From Asterias rubens (lineage: Eukaryota; Echinodermata; Asteroidea; Forcipulatida; Asteriidae), in NCBI RefSeq assembly GCF_902459465.1, contig NC_047067.1, positions 16,118,151 to 16,182,150 of the forward strand: a stretch of DNA of 64,000 nt. The letters are read 5' to 3'. Under the pieces are notes generated by a model, which made no database searches, was not told the DNA's origin, and saw only the letters and a list, made by a program, of their open reading frames with translations. The position numbers were made by a program, and so were the translations under genes. Position 1 is the stretch's first letter; every line of letters begins with the position of its first letter. Below are positions 42,811 to 54,364 of this stretch, one piece after another.

Positions 42811-42999
42811 ATCATGGGGGAAATAATAATGCACGAGAACAAACGTGCGTCGTCTGCTTTTTGTGTGTGAGGCATTTATTTAATGATTGTAAAACAAAAC
42901 AAAAAATAACACCACCACAAAACACAAAATCATACCATTTGTATTGTAACAAACGCATATTTGCTTTCTGATGGTTTAATATTGTAAAAATACCTCAAT

Positions 43000-43880
43000 A
43001 ACTTAGAGCAGCCCACTTTTAAGCTTCACTTGATTGTAAAATGACTTATTTTAGTGAAAGCCAACAAATGATGGTTGTTTTCATCAACAACGAAACGGAC
43101 CAAAAATGTTCTGAAAACATAGCTTTATTTTGTTGTAATATATGTCAACAACATGCCTTGCATTGAAACTGGAAAGCAGGGAAATTTCGAAAGGTATGTT
43201 CTGTTATTTTAAAACTATAGTATTCTTTTAGAATAAAAATAACATTACTCTGACTATCAAGTAAAAACTGCATACAAGCTATACTGCACTACAATGAAAA
43301 CTTTATTTTATCATAAATTGAGTTACTTTTAAACAAAAGAAGTATCAATTTACAGCAATTGATTGTTTAAATAACTTTTTTTAAGATTACAAAGACGGTG
43401 CTAATAAATAATTGTTTGTGTTCTCCCATTAGGCTGGGAAAATTTTAGGTTACTTAACAACTTTTAAGTTCATTGCAATTATGATGATCTCCACTTTAAA
43501 GTCAAGAAACATGATTATTTCGTCAACTGTTAGGTTAGTATTTCGGAATTGTCAAGTTTTTTTCTAATTGTATTTTTCAGCTGTAGAATAGTTGCTAGCA
43601 AAAAATTTCAAATAAGGACAGGTCAGTTTGCTTTATGTTACTTTACAGAGTTAGAATTGAGCTTTATATCTTTATCGACACTGGTGAAGTTGCTTCTGCT
43701 TAATCACCAGTGATATTTCCTCTACTGATGACTAAGCCTGAGCGACTAGTGTGACAGACAAGTGTCGAAGTGGAGACTATTGATTGCCTTGTCGAGTTAC
43801 AAATACCATTTTTCAACTACTCACGTTACTCGACGTGCTACCATGACTACTAAAAAACAGTCACGACTAGGAAACTTTCT
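43000..43880. other. No gene recognised
   Basis: AT-rich sequence inside the presumed large inverted-repeat element. No ORF with a motif. Confidence 0.4.
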
Positions 43881-43885
43881 AGGAC

Positions 43886-43993
43886 GATAGGTGGCAGCAG
43901 ACTTACCGGGTAAAGCCATGTTCGCAGAATTATGTGCAAGCTCATAACTACGTAAACAATGGAAGTTTACCCGGTAAGTCTGCTGCCACCTAG
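43886..43993. mobile_element. AGGTGGCAGCAGACTTACC fold-back
   Basis: ATAGGTGGCAGCAGACTTAC and GTAAGTCTGCTGCCACCTAG are near-perfect inverted ends with ACCCGGTAAA inner words. Confidence 0.7.
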
Positions 43994-44376
43994 CGTTGGA
44001 AAGTCTCCCATTGTGTCGCTCTTGCCTATTCCCTACAACTTCAATCCTTTTAGCACAAATTTTACTTGATTGGGCCTGCGGCAAACAACTTGCCGCAATG
44101 TATCTTAGGAGTTTAAAATAGTCACAACTAGTGTCAAAGTCGTGACTACAATGTTTTTGACACTAGATGAGTAGTAAACTTCACTTGTTGCCCAGGCCTA
44201 CTGGTGACATCTTATATTGTTCTGAAATGAACTAACAGGTCTTTTGCTTTGATGCTGAACTGGCTAGCACATGTTACGCTTCTCACATTGATGCTTTTCT
44301 GCAGATCCTTATAACTGAAATGAGAAGAAGATACAATCTTATGAGTATGATCAAATAGTCAATGCTTGAGTATTAT

Positions 44377-45372
44377 ACACATAATGAATGTTTATGAGTG
44401 CAATGGTGCGAATATGTTCATGAGTTGAAAGATGGAATGTTCTATTCAACGAGGCGGAGCCGAGTTGAATGGAACATTCCAGCTTTCAACGAATGAACAT
44501 ATTCGCACCATTGCACGAATGAAAAACATTCATTATTTGTTTTATATAACAACCAAGTAGATCTTTGTCATTTTGATTATGAAAGATACAACTTTCAAAA
44601 CAAACAAAGCGTAGGCCTACAATTTTTAATTGTAGAATCCGAATGCTAGTATTAGTAATTTTACTAATATTATTCCTTGCAGTAACACTGCTGCGTTACA
44701 AACACGCGCACGCAGTGATGTTTTTACTCAGCTTTTTCGTTCCATCCGAAAAGTACCATTGCACGCTGGCAGCGTGCAATGGTACTTTTCGGATGGAACT
44801 ATCACGTGACGGACAATCCTCCAATCAAATGGCAAGGATCGGCTTGGGTGTTATATAATATACACATAATGAATGTTTATGAGTGCAATGGTGCGAATAT
44901 GTTCATGAGTTGAAAGATGGAATGTTCCATTCAACGAGGCGGAGCCGAGTTGAATGGAACATTCCAGCTTTCAACGAATGAACATATTCGCACCATTGCA
45001 CGAATGAAAAACATTCATTATTTGTTTTATATAACATCCAAGTAGAACTTTGTCATTTTGATTGAAAGAAACAACTTTCAAAACAAACAATTTCAACTGT
45101 AGAAGCCGAATGCTAGTAATTTTACTATGCCTTCTTGCAGTAACACCTGCTGCGTTACCAAAGACACGCGCACGCAGTGATGTTTTTACTCAGCTTTTTC
45201 GTTCCATCCGAAAAGTACCATTGCACGCTGGCAGCGTGCCAGCGTGCAATGGTACTTTTCGGATGGAACGAAAAAGCACGGCGAGTGACTCAGCGTGCAA
45301 TGGTACTTTTATTTGCTATCACGTGACGGACAATCCTCCAATCAAATGGCAAGGATCTGCTTGGGTGTTATA
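44377..45372. mobile_element. Tandem pair of about 490 bp fold-back units
   Basis: ACACATAATGAATGTTTATG starts both units (44377 and 44866), and GGCAAGGATCGGCTTGGGTG or its variant ends both. Each unit has a 120 bp hairpin (AATGGTGCGAATATGTTCAT and its inverse around GGCGGAGCC) and a second perfect hairpin (TTCCATCCGAAAAGTACCAT and inverse). The tandem arrangement suggests duplication by unequal exchange. Confidence 0.8.
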
Positions 45373-45557
45373 TAAAAACAAATAATCAATGCTTGAGTAC
45401 ATGTATGATCAAATAATCAACGCAGCCCTCAACATTATAAATTGCAAAATTATAGCATTATCATACCATTTGGGTGATCATTGTACAATGTATCTAAACA
45501 AAATTGATTTTTAGCTCTTGGGATTTAATGTTGGTTTAGAGAGTTTTCTTTCTATTA

Positions 45558-45573
45558 CCCCCCCCCCCCCCCC
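45558..45573. repeat. Poly-C run
   Basis: Sixteen C in a row. Length is likely variable or misassembled. Confidence 0.8.
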
Positions 45574-45988
45574 TTAGATATAAAAAACAAAGGTTAACAT
45601 TCAAGAGGGGATTGACTTGGAAGTCTCTCGAACTCCAGATCACCACTGATTATCGGAAACATCTCAAAAGGATGTCGGGTTAGCCTTGCTAAGCCTTGCT
45701 AAGGCAGTCAAATTGTCACTCCGAAAAAACGCAACTACCGTATACATTGTACACTGAGCGTAAAATTAACCACATCCGGCACATCGCACGACACGACGCC
45801 CCCGTACACAGCCTCCGCATGCGGTTAGTGGTACGAGTGCGGATTACTTCAGCAAACTTGTGACAGTGTATACGGGTGGGTCGTGCGGTGTGATTACACA
45901 CTACGCACAGTGTATACGGGTGGGTTTAGACCGTCGTCTTTTTCTGAGTGAATAATACCACAGCCTTGATATTTATAGTATTCATTTT

Positions 45989-46312
45989 GGTTTTAACCCA
46001 TACACACCGATGTGGTAATTGCACTATATACTCAATACTTACCGGAGTAAAAACCAAACTGAATACTCGTAACCTGGTGCAATTTTAATATCATTTGCAG
46101 TTCCGGCTGCTAAAATTTAGGATTCAAACTGCCTCAGCTACTGGGCAAACTCGGTGGTCTAGTTTAGCATGAAACTGCTCTAGAATTGCAAAGGTTGTGG
46201 GTTCGAATCCCACCTGAGTAATTTGCCTGTGATTTTTGTTTTCACAAAACTCAGGTAAGTACTGAGTATACAGTGCTTATATAACACACATTGGTGTATA
46301 TGGGTAAAAACC
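45989..46312. mobile_element. Inverted-repeat element carrying a tRNA-like sequence
   Basis: GGTTTTAACCCATACACACC at the left is mirrored at the right (TGGTGTATATGGGTAAAAACC-like). The arms continue with ACTCAATACTTACC. Inside, 46150-46220 reads like a tRNA head. Confidence 0.6.
46150..46220 (+). other. tRNA-like sequence (SINE head or tRNA pseudogene)
   Basis: GGTGGTCTAGTTTAGCATG has A-box character and GGTTCGAATCC is an exact B box 38 bp later, followed by CACCTGAG. The cloverleaf is not convincing and no acceptor stem closes, so it is likely a Pol III promoter remnant and not a functional tRNA. Confidence 0.5.
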
Positions 46313-46544
46313 AATTTTGTGATTCATACCGTACCTGACAGATATGGGCAGTGTTCAAGTATCCTTTTGCCCCTATTAGACTTGAACCTCGGCCGGGTGG
46401 TTTTCCTCACACCAAAGTCACTCTTCCAACTCTACATTGTACAATGAAAGTTAATACAAGTAAGAATGTTGATGAATGCCAGTCCTCTTCTACAAAAAAG
46501 TTGGAATCCTTAATCCACAAGCAAAAGGTGTTTTTCTAGCAAAG

Positions 46545-46556
46545 TCCCCCCCCCCC
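46545..46556. repeat. Poly-C run
   Basis: A short C tract after AAAGTCC. Confidence 0.7.
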
Positions 46557-47339
46557 CATCTCAACACCTAACCCATATAGCCTCTGCTTGATAAGTTGAT
46601 GCAGGTGTACATGTATCATCATTCATTCATTCATGGCTAATATTTAAATTTATGTAATCATGTAACCTTTTTTTTTAGTTGCCAAGAAATGTATTTCCCT
46701 TCAGAAAACTCAAATAAATTACTACCCGGTACATCAGTCAGAAGTAAACAATATGAAATATTATTATTAAAAAAGTAGGCCTACAACAAAAACATTCTTG
46801 AAAAAAAGGAACAAAGCGAAATATTATTCATAAGTAACAAGAGTGTTCAATGTAATGTTTATATAAAATAATCGGTTCAGCTTAAACGAAACCGCAAGAT
46901 TTATAACTAATAATATCACTATCCAGCTCTCGGCCTTGGGATTATAAAAAATAATAAACAACTGTCGTTTTTAATCAGCAGACAAGGAATTTTAATTTTC
47001 TGCCAACGAAAAATAAACCATAACCAAGTTAAGAAGACAGGCCCTACTTTCACAAATATTATGCTGTCAAATAATTCCCGAATGTAGCTTATCTTCATCA
47101 GTAAATGTTGAGAATAAAACAAAAAGACAATTTTCACGAATTAGATGCAGCACTAAGTTTATGGGCACACGTCATTTTTAACGCGAAGTAAATTATCATA
47201 AAAATTTACATTATATATCAAAACTTACCTTAATATCATTGATGCAAATTGTTCGCCTTCTCATGGGTGATATATCAGGTGAAGACTGTTGTTATTAATA
47301 GTAAAACACAATCAAAAGAGCCAAATTTGTCAATTTTAT

Positions 47340-47965
47340 TGAACGGTAACCGAGGATTTTAATGGCTGCCGCAAGAAAAAGATTTATCATCCCGAATCTG
47401 ACGTCATGAAGCCTGGCGAAGCCACCTCTTGAGGAGGCTTCGCCTGGCGCTGTTTTCAGCCAAAATCGAAGCCTCAAATTCGAAGCCCGATCCGGAGCCT
47501 CCGATTCGTACGCGGCTTCAAAATGGCTGCATCAGTCTGAAGCCCAAGCCTGAGCCTGAGCCTTCGATTCGAAAACGCTCATAGACCTTATGCATTGACG
47601 TCATTCAGCCGCCATCTTAGAGGAAAAGAGGTGACAAAACAATCGAGACGCACGGATTTGTACGTGCGGCGCACAGTATTGGCCAATGAACAACCTCCTT
47701 TTGACCTCTAGGTGAGGGCGCCCTACTGAAATGACGTCATGTGCATAAGGTCTATTGCTGATTGCACATCAGCCGCGGAGCCTGAGCCGGAGCCTAAGCC
47801 GAGGTTTGAGAAAAGCCCCAGCTTCGATCCGTGTAAGATTTTGCAGTGTGAAACGGTCCCACAATACCCGGATTGAAAGTTACATGTGAAACCAAAAAGC
47901 TGATTTCCTGCAGAGCTAGTGTGAAAGCGAAGCTGTTTGTATCCGTGTTGAATTTTTTTTCTTTC
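47340..47965. repeat. Inverted partner of 42229-42810
   Basis: GAAGCCTGGCGAAGCC, GAAGCCCAAGCCTGAGCCTG and GAGCCTGAGCCGGAGCCTAA are the reverse complement of the GGCTTCAGGCT array. Then CTTCGATCCGTGTAAGATTT and TTGTATCCGTGTTGAA follow. The stretch 47760-47965 is also the inverse of 57690-57905. Confidence 0.6.
47581..47755. mobile_element. ATAGACCTTATGCA MITE nested in the array
   Basis: ATAGACCTTATGCATTGACG and CGTCATGTGCATAAGGTCTAT-type ends are inverted. It interrupts the GAGCC word array between 47580 and 47756. Confidence 0.75.
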
Positions 47966-48129
47966 TTTTGAGTGGAGCTCTAATAGTGCAGCTGCTAAGG
48001 TGAACAATTGTGCACTTTGTGGTAAAAGCATGAAATTTGCTATGATGGTTGGTATTGGGCTAATAATCAATTTTAGACTTGGACCCATCTTGGGTCTCTC
48101 CTATTTGGGGGCGGAGCCTCATTTGCATA

Positions 48130-48480
48130 AAAAGGGGGGTCTTTGATATTAATATTGGGCAAAATCATACTTAGAATAAATTTTTTTTTGTTCTTTTGAC
48201 CAGAAATATAAACTTGAAAATCATAATTATAAGTTAAAACATAAATTAGTAAAAAAAAATGCCCTTTTGTGGGCGGAGTTTCAATATTTCTAAAAGTGGG
48301 CGTTTTTAAAACAAAGTGTTATCTTTAGTGAACTATTACTGTTTTTTTAATTGTTTTTTTAAGCTGATTTATGTTATTCGAATAGAAATACTATAAAAGA
48401 ATACATTTCTTCCATGAGTTTAAATAGTTTCTTTATTTATCCCCTCTTTTGTGGGCGGGGCCAGAGTAGTAAACGAGGGT
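48130..48480. repeat. Diverged tandem units with GGGCGGAG words
   Basis: GGGCGGAGCCTCATTTGC, TGGGCGGAGTTTCAATAT and TGGGCGGGGCCAGAG recur about 150 bp apart amid AT-rich sequence. They mirror the array at 51640-52165 in opposite orientation, and 48040-48110 mirrors 52180-52290, so both are arms of one 4-5 kb inverted-repeat structure. Confidence 0.6.
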
Positions 48481-49149
48481 TCGCTAAATTACACATGTGT
48501 AATACAGCCAAGAATGCACAAGCAGCCAACAATCTCATCAACAATACAGGAATAAAAGTATGTCCTGGGCCGGCAAAATCTGATACTCTGTCATAGAAAT
48601 GACATCAGACATACATGTACTGTAAAATCGTCGGTTATGTATACTATGGCTATGGCAAACTCAAGCTCTCAAATCACGCCATTATACCCGCACAGTGTGA
48701 TCTGGCACCATGCCATGCAGGCCAGAACAATAAGTAACATTTATATTAGCAGTTTTTTTTTTGCAATTTTGAGACAGGTTTGCAGTTAAACATATGGCGA
48801 AGAATCCACTCATACAGTGTAGTTATTCGGTTGGGATGTGTTGGAATGATCACTGAGCTGTAGCATACATGTCGGAATACTGAAATAGGTAACATGTACG
48901 GGGAAAAGGAAAAGTGGTGAGTTGGTATTTGATGAGGCCATTTAAGAGGCCAATGAAATCTACCAGTACGACCCAAGTTAATGGGGGTTTAGGAAACGTG
49001 CTGTGGATAGAGGGTCGATATCCATTGGTCAGGAAGAGTAGGAGCCAAATGTCACTTAGGTGGAGGCTGATGTTTTGAAGAAGGGTGTCGTGCTGGTAAC
49101 TTCAATGTCCTCTAATGCATTCGCGGTGCCAAGGCTTCTTGTTCTTCTT

Positions 49150-49985
49150 ATCGTGTCCACCCACACTATATATTGTGTTTCAGCCAGAACTGGACACAGT
49201 TCCTAGCAAGATCGTTGTACTCTGCAAGGTCCTCTGTTCTGTATTCCTGCTCCATAGTTTGTGGCTCTGTCTTACATATGCAGGTAACGTCTTCAGAGTC
49301 TAGATATCCCCACTTCTTGAGAGACACGTTGCACCGGCCAGTTGATGTTCCAAGTCTGTTGAGGGACTTCTATTCAGCCCAACCTGAGTCAGCATCAGGG
49401 GGGAGTTCTTCCGAAGCACGTATGTCCATGGATGTTCTAGGTGGAAGTTTACCAAGTCTCTCATGTCACATGGCAGTTCGAAGAGCCCCGGCTTCTGCAC
49501 TTGGTTTGACTTTGTTGAGGAAGCTTTTCCTGGACCGAGTCTATTCTTAGCAGGTGTGTGGCTGAATGGAGGGATTCGCTCGTCGTCTGGCTATACCAGA
49601 AAGTTTGTACAGGCTATCAGTTGGTGTTGGTCTGCGGCATCCAGTGATGAGTCGGCATGTAGCATTGATGGCTGGATCAATCTTCTTAGCGTGGGTAGAT
49701 CTTTCCCAGACTGGGCACACATACTCTGCAGATGAAAAACAAAGGGCTAAGGCTGTTGATCGAAGAGTGTCTGGGCTGGCACTCCATCTTGTTCCAGTAA
49801 GTTTGCTGACAATGTTGTTTCTTGCACAGACTTTGGCTTTGGTCTTCGCAACATGGGTCTTAAAGGAGAGGCAGCGGTCTAGGGTGACACCTAGATACAC
49901 TGTATGGTCACAGTTTTCAAGAAGAGCCCCAGACCAGGAGACGTTCAGTTGGCATTTGGCTTCTCGATTACAAAGATAAAAGGCT
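49150..49985 (-). pseudogene. LINE 3' coding end, CR1/Jockey-like
   Basis: The minus strand reads YLGVTLDRCLSFKTHV (near 49890), TRWSASPDTLRSTALALCFS and CRLITGCRRPTPTDSLYKLS in one long frame. After frame changes LNRLGTSTGRCNVSLKKWGY and VQFWLKHNI end at a stop near 49151. These are the C-terminal segments after the RT. The catalytic part is absent: the copy is 5'-truncated near 49985. Confidence 0.8.
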
Positions 49986-50194
49986 GAATGAGAGTGATGA
50001 GCTCTGCAGCACTATAGTCAATTCGGTGGTCGGTTAAAGAATCCCTCGTTTTATGATGAAGTTTCTTGTGAGCGGAGGGTATATTGGCCTTATGCCTGCT
50101 TGATGGAACATACACGGAAGAAAGTGAGTAGTGGTATGTGGTTGACCTTGGGTATGGGAACATATAGTTAAGTTTGGGGCGGCTTGGTGGTGTT

Positions 50195-50757
50195 AATCTG
50201 GTTGAAACTGTAGCTGTCCATACCATTGCTGTGACCCTACAATTGCCTTTAAAACTCCTCTGCAGAAGGTGACTGTCAAAATTGGGACCAGAAACAATAT
50301 GATCCACAATCTCACTGGTAAATTCTTGGTAGCAAATGCCGAAACACTTTGCTCATCGGTGCTATAGCTATCTGCCACTGGGGGCTGAGTATTGTGATCC
50401 AGTTTGGAGAAACTCTCAAGCCTACTCGATATTCAATTGAACAGCACCATGAGGACCATCGCTGGTGCTGTTAGCTGCACAAAGACTGATTGGCTACCAG
50501 TCCTGAGTAAGGCAAATTTCCCTATTCAGATGATCCAAAGAGAGTGTGCCATATCAGTGATGGTTCTCTAAAGCTAAAGCAGAAGAGCGGCGCACGCAGT
50601 GGCAAGGTCCAGACGGCACAAGTTCCTGATGAAAAAGGATCGCACCATCCAGTTCCCGGGGATAGACCTTCCCAATGGCAAAATGTACCTCCTGAACCGG
50701 TTCCGCACTATTAAACTCGTCACTCCGACTAGCCAATTCTCTTCACTCTGACTCAAT
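50195..50757 (+). pseudogene. Second LINE C-terminal fragment, plus strand
   Basis: KIGTRNNMIHNLTG, QLNSTMRTIAGAVSCTKTDW and LPVLSKANFPIQM match the same LINE region as the minus-strand copy, and GIDLPNGKMYLLNRFRTI gives the conserved LNRFRT step. Stops and shifts break it. It faces the other LINE tail to head. Confidence 0.7.
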
Positions 50758-50760
50758 TAA

Positions 50761-51060
50761 TCAACTGCAGAGACAGCAAAGGTCAGTCGCACCGATCTCC
50801 TGTGTCCACGTCCTATAGAGCTTTGTGGTCGATTTCACTAGGCCAGGCAGTTGTTTACCCCAAGATGATCTCGGACGGCCTCTGGATATTTTCCAGCCAG
50901 GAGCTGGTGCTAGGCCTCCCCTGGAGTTGCTGGCGATGCAAAGAGCGTTTTTAGCTGGGGTGTTGTCAGCCAGGCGAGCGACATGACAAAAGAAAGCAGA
51001 ACGGCGGCATTGAATCACTCAGACTGGCAAACCCACAACTCCAACAAAGGCTATCCTGTC
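50761..51060 (-). pseudogene. Endonuclease-RT LINE C-terminal fragment
   Basis: CRRSAFFCHVARLADNTPAK, GWKISRGRPRSSW and preceding GLPV (one in-frame stop) are the typical end of a LINE polyprotein (RRRS..F.GHVARL..., RGRPR..W). A short distance upstream on the same strand comes Penelope-like sequence. Confidence 0.75.
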
Positions 51061-51061
51061 C

Positions 51062-51440
51062 TATATACTGAACACCATAGACACAAGTTTTAGGAACCTT
51101 GAACAAGAGGGTGTGTTTAGATGCTAGGGTAATGAAAGAAGAACTGGTGTACAACGGTCAATGTTGGTTATTTTTCATTGGAAACTGTGGTGGAGGGTGT
51201 TGTCTTGTTTCTTTGTGGTGGGGATCAGGCATAGACAGCTATTGCCAGACTGCCCTTGTCCCATGGTGAACACGGTGAACTTGATGCTTGGGTGTTGCTG
51301 GTTGAGGTATCTGTATAGCATTTTGGGGGCTGATGGGTAGAGTCGGGCCACATCATCAGTTCGAATGAGCTCTTGTGGGAATTTGGAGAGGCAAAAACTG
51401 TATAAGAATACTCAACATTAAGGCATCACTGCTGGTTCGA
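51062..51440 (-). pseudogene. Penelope-like element RT fragment
   Basis: On the minus strand LYRYLNQQHPSIKFTVFTMG (around 51274-51315), then NTLHHSF and, after a shift, SFITLASKHTLLFKV resemble the region after the YADD motif of Penelope-like reverse transcriptases (YLN..HP.IKFTME, KPT.TD..., HPS.K...). No catalytic motif is left and frames change twice. Confidence 0.6.
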
Positions 51441-51639
51441 TTTGTTTAGCACCCAACCAATCGTTTACTCTCAAGAGGGAGCGAAGAAGTGCTGTGAGTA
51501 AATTGTAAACGCTGTTACTGCAAACAACTATGTAGTGCATACTGAAAATGTAGAAATATTGTAATTAAATGTCTATACATGTATTTACACGGTTTTGCAT
51601 GTATCAGTACAACAATCAAGGGGCTAGAATAGCATGTTT

Positions 51640-52165
51640 TATTTTATCCCCACTTTAACAAAATGTGACTGCCCCCACAAAAGGGGCAGGAATAAAGACA
51701 GTTATTAATTTTTAAATAATTATTTTACTGTTATTATGTGTTTTAGTCTAGAAGCTAAAAGAATGAGCAGAGAAAAGCAAATTTAGTCAAAATTAACATA
51801 TTACATTTTTTACCCCCCACTTTCTTAAAAATACGACTCCGCCCACTAAGGGGCAGAATTCAAGACAGTTATTAGTTTTTAAATAATTGTTAAACTGTTA
51901 TTATGTATTTTAGTCTAAAAAAAATGAGCAGAGAAAAGCAAATTTAGTCAAAATTAACATTATTACATTTTTTACCCCCTTCTTTCTTAAAAATACGACT
52001 CCGCCCACAAAATGGGCAGAATTCAAGACAGTTATTAATTTTCAAATAATTATTGAACTGTTATCATGTATTTTAGTCTAAAAAAATTAGCAGAATTGTT
52101 TTTCAAATAGTCAAAACTGACATATTAAATTTGTTACCCCCCACTTTCTTAAAACGTAGCCCCAC
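51640..52165. repeat. About 165 bp tandem repeat, three to four units
   Basis: TGACTGCCCCCACAAAAGGG, CGACTCCGCCCACTAAGGGG, CGACTCCGCCCACAAAATGG and a last diverged GTAGCCCCACCCCTAAAATG lie 160-167 bp apart. Each is followed by CAAGACAGTTATTA and TTTTAGTCTA. Confidence 0.8.
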
Positions 52166-52494
52166 CCCTAAAATGGGTGAGATCCAAGATGGGTCCAAGT
52201 CTTAAAATGATCTTTAGGGTGTATATAACAACTGCAGGAAGTTTCATGCTTTTACCACAAAGTGCACAATTTGTCCACATATGGGCCTTAGCAGCTGGAC
52301 TATAAGTGAAAACAAAGTACAAACATCTTCAATGGAACATTAAACCGTACTGTTAGATCAATACATTAAGGACACAAGAGGCTAGTTAAAAGACAATGAA
52401 CAAAGGTGATATTACATATCAAACAACAAGAACATCAAAACATGATAAAAAGCAAATTTTTGCAAGAAAAACGTTCAACTTAAAACGAACGTAA

Positions 52495-52604
52495 AGGACA
52501 GTGACTTGAAAGTGTTGAAATTTGACCGAACCAACACGGACCCTACGGACCCTATCCGGATAAGGTTCGACGCGGATAGAAGGTCCACAGTGTGAAAAGG
52601 CCTA
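52495..52604. repeat. CTTTTCACACT-family end, inverted
   Basis: CGGACCCTATCCGGATAAGG followed by ACAGTGTGAAAAGGCCT is the reverse complement of the end at 57648-57725. Confidence 0.65.
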
Positions 52605-52627
52605 ATATATAACTGTGAAAATGCCTC

Positions 52628-53540
52628 ATATACCATGTGTCTCAACAAAATCTATACACTTTTGAAATGGCTGCCGAATGAAAAGTATATGATTCTGGAG
52701 GAAAAGGTTTAGGTGTATGGATAACTAATGGTCTCAACTTTCACATGACACCAACAAGTCTGAAAATAATTCATGATTGTGTGAGCAATGCTCACTTTTG
52801 TGAAGGGCTGAAAATAAGGCTGCGCAGGAATTAGCCTTCCCTTTGTGATAAGTCCTTTGAAGCTTTAAACAATTCAATCCAAGATTTCGGCTACTTCAGG
52901 AAAATGGGTAACCTGAAGAATAAGTAGCCAACATCTTTGACATTCCTGTTTCCAAAAAAACGTATTATTGAACAATCTTTGTACATAATCCCCATCTGAT
53001 TATTAAGAAAAACCAATGAAATGTTCAACTCATCTTACAATAACTGAAATGCGGGATGAAGGTTTTTATTCAAAGTCACAGATGTTAAAAAACAAACACA
53101 GTTTGTAACATGGACATTGCTACATGTACCATCACACCATCGCGACTCACATGAAGACACCACTGAGTCTACCAGGGAAAGTTACAATGCTACAAGAACA
53201 AAAATGCATTTCCTGTTCACTTATGAATATAAAAAAATAAACCATGAACTTCACTCAGCAAACCAAAACTGGTCGTATTTGAGCATGAATTTATTACATC
53301 ACCCTCAATTTTGTAAGCTCTCAAGTTGGAAGGCTAATTCCTGCGCAGCCTTATTTTAAACACTTCACAAAAGTGAGCAGTGCTCACCCAGCCATTAATT
53401 ATTTTCGGAATTTTTGGTGTGATATGAAAGTTGAGACCATTAGCTATCCATAAACAAAACCTTTTTTCCCCAGAATCGTTTATTTTTTTTTCGGCAGCCG
53501 TTTCAAAAGTGTATAGGTTTTTTTGAGACACCCGGTATAT
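52628..53540. mobile_element. 0.9 kb terminal-inverted-repeat element
   Basis: ATATACCATGTGTCTCAACA and its inverse ending GAGACACCCGGTATAT bound arms of over 200 bp (ACTTTTGAAATGGCTGCC, AATGGTCTCAACTTTCA, GCTGCGCAGGAATTAGCC). The interior has no conserved ORF. Confidence 0.75.
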
Positions 53541-53543
53541 AAC

Positions 53544-53839
53544 TATACGCCTCTCAAAGTCGACTTATGCATGACGTCATAAATGGGCGCACGTTCCCCA
53601 TCACTTGCCGTGGCTGCGCCCATCGCCTCGTTTTGAATAAGCATTGTGACGTACCTCATGCATAAATATGAAGAGAGGCGTATACGCCTCTCTTAATACT
53701 TGTGCATGACGTCATAATTCTTACCCAAAATGAGGCTATGGGCGCACGTTCCCCATCACTTGCAGTGGCTGCGCCCATCGCCTCGTTTTGAGTTAACATT
53801 GTGACGTACCTTATGCATAAATATTAAGAGAGGCGTATA
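53544..53839. mobile_element. TATACGCCTCT MITE, head-to-tail dimer sharing one end
   Basis: Two copies meet at GAGAGGCGTATACGCCTCTC (53673-53692). Each has CATGACGTCATAA and GGCTGCGCCCATCGCCTCGT. The first is internally deleted. Confidence 0.8.
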
Positions 53840-53919
53840 TGGCCGGGACTCTTGGTAGGTCTGCGTTGTTTCATACACCCGTCACGCGCCCTTTGTGATG
53901 TCATAAAGTAACCTGGCGC

Positions 53920-54150
53920 GTACAGTGGAAGCAAAGAACAATGCACCGGATCACCAAGGGGGAAATATTGAGGTGGGGTTTATTAGAGCACGTGGGACAG
54001 GTGGAAACAAATTAAACGGACTGGGGAAATAAAACGGAAAAGGAAAAATGACTAATGACGACATGGGACAGGAAATAATAAACTAAACAGGGAAAAATAC
54101 ACGAAACGAAAGAAAGAACCACTAGCAAATCCGCGCGCGGGACGGGAAAA
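53920..54150. repeat. AAACGGGA-type degenerate repeat block
   Basis: GGGAAATAAAACGG, GGACAGGAAATAATAAAC and CGCGCGCGGGACGGGAAAAC are the reverse complement of the words in 17500-18400. Confidence 0.55.
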
Positions 54151-54347
54151 CATGAGTTTAGGGCCATTGTGGCGGCCTCAGCGCTCTGGCAGTCTCAGAG
54201 CTCCGGGTGACGTCACTGGGGATTTCGGCACGCAGTAATCACAGTCTCAGATCTCTGGCGTGCCAAGCTCTCTGAGATGACGTAGCATGCTGTCGTTGCG
54301 GGTGGAGTCTCCGGTGCTCTGCTGCATGCTGCGCTGACCTCCCCCGT

Positions 54348-54364
54348 CCCCCCCCCCCCCCCCC
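54348..54364. repeat. Poly-C run
   Basis: Seventeen C, a likely length-variable tract. Confidence 0.8.

Noticed and set aside
46150..46220. Functional tRNA gene
   Set aside because: The B box is exact but no acceptor stem or clean cloverleaf forms and it sits in a mobile element. Called a tRNA-like remnant instead.
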